Source: Candidatus Methanomethylophilaceae archaeon
Lineage (GTDB): Archaea; Thermoplasmatota; Thermoplasmata; Methanomassiliicoccales; Methanomethylophilaceae
Length of the DNA stretch: 8,319 nt
NCBI GenBank assembly: GCA_013329105.1
Contig: DUKW01000013.1
Span: 1-8,319 of the forward strand
Direction: 5' to 3'
How positions within the stretch are numbered: the first letter of the stretch is position 1; every line of letters begins with the position of its first letter. A program made the translations under genes and the position numbers. This document shows positions 5,329 through 8,319 of this stretch, one piece after another. Under the pieces are notes generated by a model. That model was not told the DNA's origin. It did no database searches and saw only the letters and a program-made list of their open reading frames with translations.

Positions 5329-7732
5329 GCAACAGTGCGTTACCGATGACCGATGCGTCACTCATCGCCATGGCAGCCGCCGCCACGATAGGGGGGAGCA
5401 GTATACCCATGGATGGATACAAAATCCCTGCCGCCAACGGTATGCATACAACATTATACACAAACGCGAAGAAAAGATTCTCACATATCTTCCTAAGAGA
5501 ACGTCTAGACAGCTGTACGGTCGCCACCACATCACGGATATCATCCCGTATGAGTATTATGTCCGCCGTCTCTATCGCCACGTCCGTCCCTCCTCCCATA
5601 GCTATACCAACATCAGCAACGGCCAATGCAGGCGCGTCGTTTATGCCATCACCGACCATTGCTACCACACCGCTTTCCGACAGTGAGCGCACGGCGTCCA
5701 CTTTATCGGCAGGAAGAACCTCAGCAAGAACTCTGGATATCCCTAACTCAGCGGCTATAGCCTCAGCCGTCTCTCGACGGTCGCCGGTTATCATGACCGC
5801 CTCTATTCCCATATCTCTGAGGGTTCGGATGGTTTCCACAGCGCCGTCTTTAATACGGTCGGCCACGGCTATAACCCCCAAGACACGATGCTCATCGGAG
5901 AGGACCATCGGTGTCCTTCCCATTGATGCCAAAGAGACCACGTCCTTGGCGGCGTCCGCCTCTCCTTCTTTACCTTCCGCCAGAGAGAGCGATCCAAAAA
6001 AGAACTCCTTACCATCAAGACGGAAAAGCAAACCGCGACCGGGGTCAGCCTGGAAGTCCTCCGGGTCGAGAGGTTCTTCACCCCTCTCTTCTCTGTATTT
6101 CCGTATCACCGCCTCCGCTACGGGATGCTCAGAACCTTTCTCTCCAGAGGCTGCAATGCGCAGAATGTCCTCATCCCCATAAGGGATCACGTCCGTGACA
6201 AAGGGTTCACCGACGGTGAGAGTACCGGTCTTATCGAATGCGATCACGTTTATATTACCGGCTTTCTCCAAGGCTGCACCGTCGCGGATAAGTATGCCGT
6301 ACTCTGCGCCTTTGCCTGTACCAACCATTATGGCGGTAGGAGTGGCCAGACCCAAAGCACAGGGACAGGATATCACCAATACTGAGATGAAAACCATCAA
6401 CGCCATAGGCAGACGGCCCAATTCTGAGCCGTAAATGTCAAAGCCCACGGCAAACCAGAACACAAAGGCTGCAAGAGCTGCCAGCACGACTATGGGTACG
6501 AAATATGCTGAAACCCTATCAGCTATACGCTGAATCGGTGCCTTAGAAGCCTGAGCATCCTCCACCATCTGAACTATCTGAGAAAGGACCGTCTCCTTGC
6601 CCAGCCGAGTGACGCGTACGGTGATTGTGCCATTGACATTTATGGTGCCTCCTATTACCTCATCACCCACCTCTTTAAATGACGGGATGCTTTCCCCCGT
6701 AACCATTGATTCATCCACAGACGTCCTGCCATCTACAATCACACCGTCAGCAGGAATCTGGCCTCCCGGACGTATCAAGACCAGGTCATCCAGCTTAAGA
6801 TCCTCAACGGCTACAATAACCTCTTTCCCCTCTCTGAGCACGGTGGCAGAGCGCGGCTGCAGTTCCATGAGACGGCGCAGCGCCTCCGTCGTTCCGTGAC
6901 GGGCGTACATCTCAAGATATTTCCCTATCAGTATCAAAAGTATTATCATCGCCGCTGATTCAAAATAGACATGCGTATCGACGAAGAACTGCGGCAAGAA
7001 GGTAACAGCGGTGCTGTAAACATAGGCTGCAGTAGTACCGATAGCTATGAGCGTGTCCATGTTCGCTCTTCTGGATCGGATAGCCGCTAGCGTTCCAACG
7101 TAGAACTGCTTTCCACAGTAGAGCTGCACCGGTGTCGTTAATAGAAACAATATAAAATGCTGAGTGCGGATGTCGAGACCGAAATTGATATCAGTCATAC
7201 CGAAAAGCATACTGAGCACAAAGACCGGTATTCCCAGGACAGCGGCGATGAGTATCAACCTTCTCTGTTCCCGCATCTCGCGAGCGTAGAGATCTTCGCC
7301 TTCGGCGGAGACTGGCTCAAAACCGGCAGACCGCACGAATGATTCAATCATTTGTTGATCGAGAACGCTTTCATCAAACTCCACCTGCAAAACCCCGGTG
7401 CCTAGATTTGCAGAGACTGAACGGATTCCTTCCTTTGATCTTACACTCTCTTCAAGGCCCTGTACGCACGAAGGACAATCCATACCCTTCACTGTCAGAC
7501 GGAGACGGGACCACGCAGGATAATACCCTGTCCTCCTTATCGTTTCTTCCAGATCTTCCAAAGTGATCTTGGAGGGTTCGTAACGAACGGTGGCTGTGTT
7601 GTTTCCGAGATTCACAGATACTTCCGAGACACCATCCAAGGCGGAAAGGCTTTCCTCAACAGCAGCGGAACACGATACACATTTCATACCCCCTACTGGT
7701 ATCTTTACAGTCTCCATCTGTTCCTCTCCCAT
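5291..7732 (-). CDS. copA: Cu(+)-exporting P1B-type ATPase, CopA
   Basis: An 813-residue ATP-driven pump that exports monovalent copper across the cytoplasmic membrane. Two N-terminal heavy-metal-associated domains carry MKCVSC (C18, C21) and MDCPSC (C86, C89). Eight membrane helices are expected. The actuator has TGES (345-348), the ion-binding helix has CPC (456-458), the phosphorylation site is D500 in DKTGTLT, the nucleotide-binding domain has SEHP (534-537), and the hinge is GDGINDA (694-700). TM7 has Y759-N760 and TM8 has M788, as in Cu(+) pumps. The second Ser of the usual TM8 M-x-x-S-S signature is Asp792 here. ATG 7732 fits a TATA box 26 bases upstream for a leaderless start. ATG 7717 has GGAGAGGA 4 bases upstream and may be the real start, giving 808 residues. 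It is divergent from an Lrp-family regulator. Confidence 0.93.
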   Translation of the reverse strand: MGEEQMETVKIPVGGMKCVSCSAAVEESLSALDGVSEVSVNLGNNTATVRYEPSKITLEDLEETIRRTGYYPAWSRLRLTVKGMDCPSCVQGLEESVRSKEGIRSVSANLGTGVLQVEFDESVLDQQMIESFVRSAGFEPVSAEGEDLYAREMREQRRLILIAAVLGIPVFVLSMLFGMTDINFGLDIRTQHFILFLLTTPVQLYCGKQFYVGTLAAIRSRRANMDTLIAIGTTAAYVYSTAVTFLPQFFVDTHVYFESAAMIILLILIGKYLEMYARHGTTEALRRLMELQPRSATVLREGKEVIVAVEDLKLDDLVLIRPGGQIPADGVIVDGRTSVDESMVTGESIPSFKEVGDEVIGGTINVNGTITVRVTRLGKETVLSQIVQMVEDAQASKAPIQRIADRVSAYFVPIVVLAALAAFVFWFAVGFDIYGSELGRLPMALMVFISVLVISCPCALGLATPTAIMVGTGKGAEYGILIRDGAALEKAGNINVIAFDKTGTLTVGEPFVTDVIPYGDEDILRIAASGEKGSEHPVAEAVIRKYREERGEEPLDPEDFQADPGRGLLFRLDGKEFFFGSLSLAEGKEGEADAAKDVVSLASMGRTPMVLSDEHRVLGVIAVADRIKDGAVETIRTLRDMGIEAVMITGDRRETAEAIAAELGISRVLAEVLPADKVDAVRSLSESGVVAMVGDGINDAPALAVADVGIAMGGGTDVAIETADIILIRDDIRDVVATVQLSRRSLRKICENLFFAFVYNVVCIPLAAGILYPSMGILLPPIVAAAAMAMSDASVIGNALLLKRYSPEIRQTV

Positions 7733-7753
7733 ATAACGTTGAAAACGGCTAGA

Positions 7754-7762
7754 GTATATTTA
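7754..7762 (-). promoter_or_regulatory. Probable TATA box for copA
   Basis: On the minus strand this reads TAAATATAC, centred 26 bases before ATG 7732, which predicts transcription starting at or near that ATG. A second TATA-like box (TATTATAAA on the minus strand, 7770-7778) would give a start near 7748 and a short leader. In either case the ribosome site before ATG 7717 would lie in the transcript. Confidence 0.45.
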
Positions 7763-7788
7763 TTGTGGCTTTATAATACTCACGGTTC

Positions 7789-7822
7789 AGGTAACTTACA
7801 GAACTTTCTGATATCGTTACTT
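7789..7822. repeat. Compound dyad symmetry between copA and the Lrp gene, candidate operator
   Basis: An inner inverted repeat CAGAA-CT-TTCTG (7799-7810) is flanked by outer arms GTAAC (7791-7795) and GTTAC (7816-7820). The outer arms extend to AGGTAAC and GTTACTT with one mismatch. The centres of the inner and outer pairs differ by one base. It lies upstream of both TATA boxes, where a multimeric regulator such as an Lrp octamer could bind. Function is inferred. Confidence 0.4.
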
Positions 7823-7845
7823 TCCGGAATGAAATAGACAATTAT

Positions 7846-7852
7846 TATATAC
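7846..7852 (+). promoter_or_regulatory. Probable TATA box for the Lrp-family regulator
   Basis: TTATATA sits in an AT-rich run and predicts a transcription start near 7875, leaving a leader of about 39 bases. That leader contains a GGAGAG ribosome site (7899-7904), 9 bases before ATG 7914. Confidence 0.5.
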
Positions 7853-7880
7853 ACTTTTACTGTTCTCAACAAAAAAGGTA

Positions 7881-7899
7881 CGAAAACTGACAGTATTCG
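7881..7899 (+). repeat. 19-bp dyad in the Lrp-gene leader, candidate autoregulatory operator
   Basis: CGAAAACTG-A-CAGTATTCG is an inverted repeat with 9-base arms, eight matching, around one central base. It lies at about +7 to +25 relative to the predicted transcription start and touches the ribosome site. The one-base centre makes a stable RNA hairpin unlikely, so a dimeric DNA-binding protein site is the better reading. Lrp-family regulators commonly repress their own genes from such sites. Confidence 0.5.
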
Positions 7900-7913
7900 G
7901 AGAGTAATATCAT

Positions 7914-8319
7914 ATGATCGATAGATTGGACGGGAAGATAATCGAAATACTTAAGAAAGATTCAAGAAAACCTTTTGTTGAGATAGCCCAGATGCTAAAT
8001 GTTTCGGAGGGCACAGTGCGCAGCCGCGTCCGGAAGATGGTAGAAGATGGCATCATAATGGGGTTTACCATACGGACCAGCAGCAAGAACGTCAAAGCCT
8101 TTTTGGAGATAAGCGTGAACGTCAATACTGATTGCGAGAAGATTGCTGAGGAACTGGCCAAATACGACGGCGTCACAGAGGTCTTTGAGGTAACGGGGGA
8201 TCAGGACATAGTCGCCATAGTAGATGTGGAGTCTTCACCTCAGCTGAACGATATAATAGAGAAGGTACGGCATTATGACAGTGTTCTGAGCACCCGTACC
8301 AGACTGATACTCAAAGAAC
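7914..8319 (+). CDS. Lrp/AsnC-family transcriptional regulator (3' end outside window)
   Basis: The visible 135 residues hold a helix-turn-helix (EIAQMLNVSEGTVRSRVRKM, 23-42) after an opening MIDRLDGKIIEIL. The AsnC/RAM ligand-binding domain (about 60-135) includes VFEVTGDQDIVAIVDVE, the glycine-bearing turn where Lrp proteins bind small effectors. The frame is still open at the window end, at about the point where a plain Lrp protein finishes. An extra C-terminal metal-binding domain cannot be excluded. ATG 7914 is preceded by GGAGAG at a 9-base spacing. The gene is divergent from copA. In Sulfolobus and Halobacterium, Lrp-like regulators with a C-terminal TRASH domain control copper ATPases, so a copper-responsive role is plausible here but unproven. 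The visible part has only one Cys (residue 74). Amino-acid-type regulation is the alternative. Confidence 0.87.
   Translation, partial: MIDRLDGKIIEILKKDSRKPFVEIAQMLNVSEGTVRSRVRKMVEDGIIMGFTIRTSSKNVKAFLEISVNVNTDCEKIAEELAKYDGVTEVFEVTGDQDIVAIVDVESSPQLNDIIEKVRHYDSVLSTRTRLILKE

Noticed and set aside
5346..6182. Long plus-strand open frame of 278 codons
   Set aside because: It is antisense to copA. The translation is low-complexity Ser/Thr/Ala/Pro-rich, a typical shadow of a well-supported gene.
7770..7778. TTTATAATA as a promoter for a small RNA or extra gene on the plus strand
   Set aside because: No open frame or RNA-like fold follows before the regulator gene. It may instead serve copA on the other strand.
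7822..7829. TTCCGGAA palindrome upstream of the regulator's TATA box
   Set aside because: An 8-bp palindrome is too short to claim alone, and its flanks do not extend the symmetry.
7910..8176. Minus-strand open frame of 88 codons
   Set aside because: It is antisense to the Lrp-family gene, which has a clear helix-turn-helix and ribosome site.

Overview
The window looks like an ordinary stretch of a euryarchaeal chromosome, most likely from class Thermoplasmata (possibly Methanomassiliicoccales). The reasons are an archaeal-type prepilin peptidase with the archaeal C-terminal domain, TATA-box promoters about 26 bp from likely leaderless starts, an Lrp-type regulator, a methanogen/Thermoplasmata-style gene set, and above all an O6-alkylguanine-DNA alkyltransferase fused to endonuclease V. 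That fusion has been characterised in Ferroplasma acidarmanus. Base composition looks near 50% GC by eye. The lineage call is inference.

Layout. (1) Positions 2-1952, plus strand: a tightly packed operon-like run with the 3' end of thiL (thiamine-monophosphate kinase), amrS (AmmeMemoRadiSam-type radical SAM enzyme) and a HhH-GPD DNA glycosylase of the endonuclease III/MagIII type. The glycosylase lacks the expected catalytic aspartate. (2) Positions 1933-2790, minus strand: an archaeal A24 prepilin/preflagellin peptidase, overlapping the glycosylase tail to tail. (3) A short divergent promoter region (2791-2864) with back-to-back TATA boxes and an inverted repeat. (4) Positions 2865-5328, plus strand: a secreted-domain MscS channel overlapping the AGT-EndoV fusion. 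(5) Positions 5291-7732, minus strand: a CopA-type Cu(+) P1B-ATPase with two heavy-metal-binding domains, overlapping the AGT-EndoV gene tail to tail. (6) A 181-bp divergent regulatory region with TATA boxes and two dyad symmetries. (7) Positions 7914-8319, plus strand: an Lrp/AsnC-family regulator that runs off the window.

There is no stretch longer than 300 bases without a gene. I saw no RNA genes, CRISPR arrays, insertion sequences or integration sites.

Themes. Two DNA-repair genes act on alkylated or deaminated bases: the MagIII-like glycosylase and AGT-EndoV. The copA/lrp divergent pair resembles known archaeal copper-efflux arrangements, where an Lrp-like regulator carrying a TRASH domain controls a copper ATPase. 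Whether a TRASH domain exists here cannot be seen because the gene is cut. I found no convincing wholly new system. The best leads are the glycosylase with its catalytic Asp replaced by Ala, the copA/lrp operators, and the fused repair enzyme.
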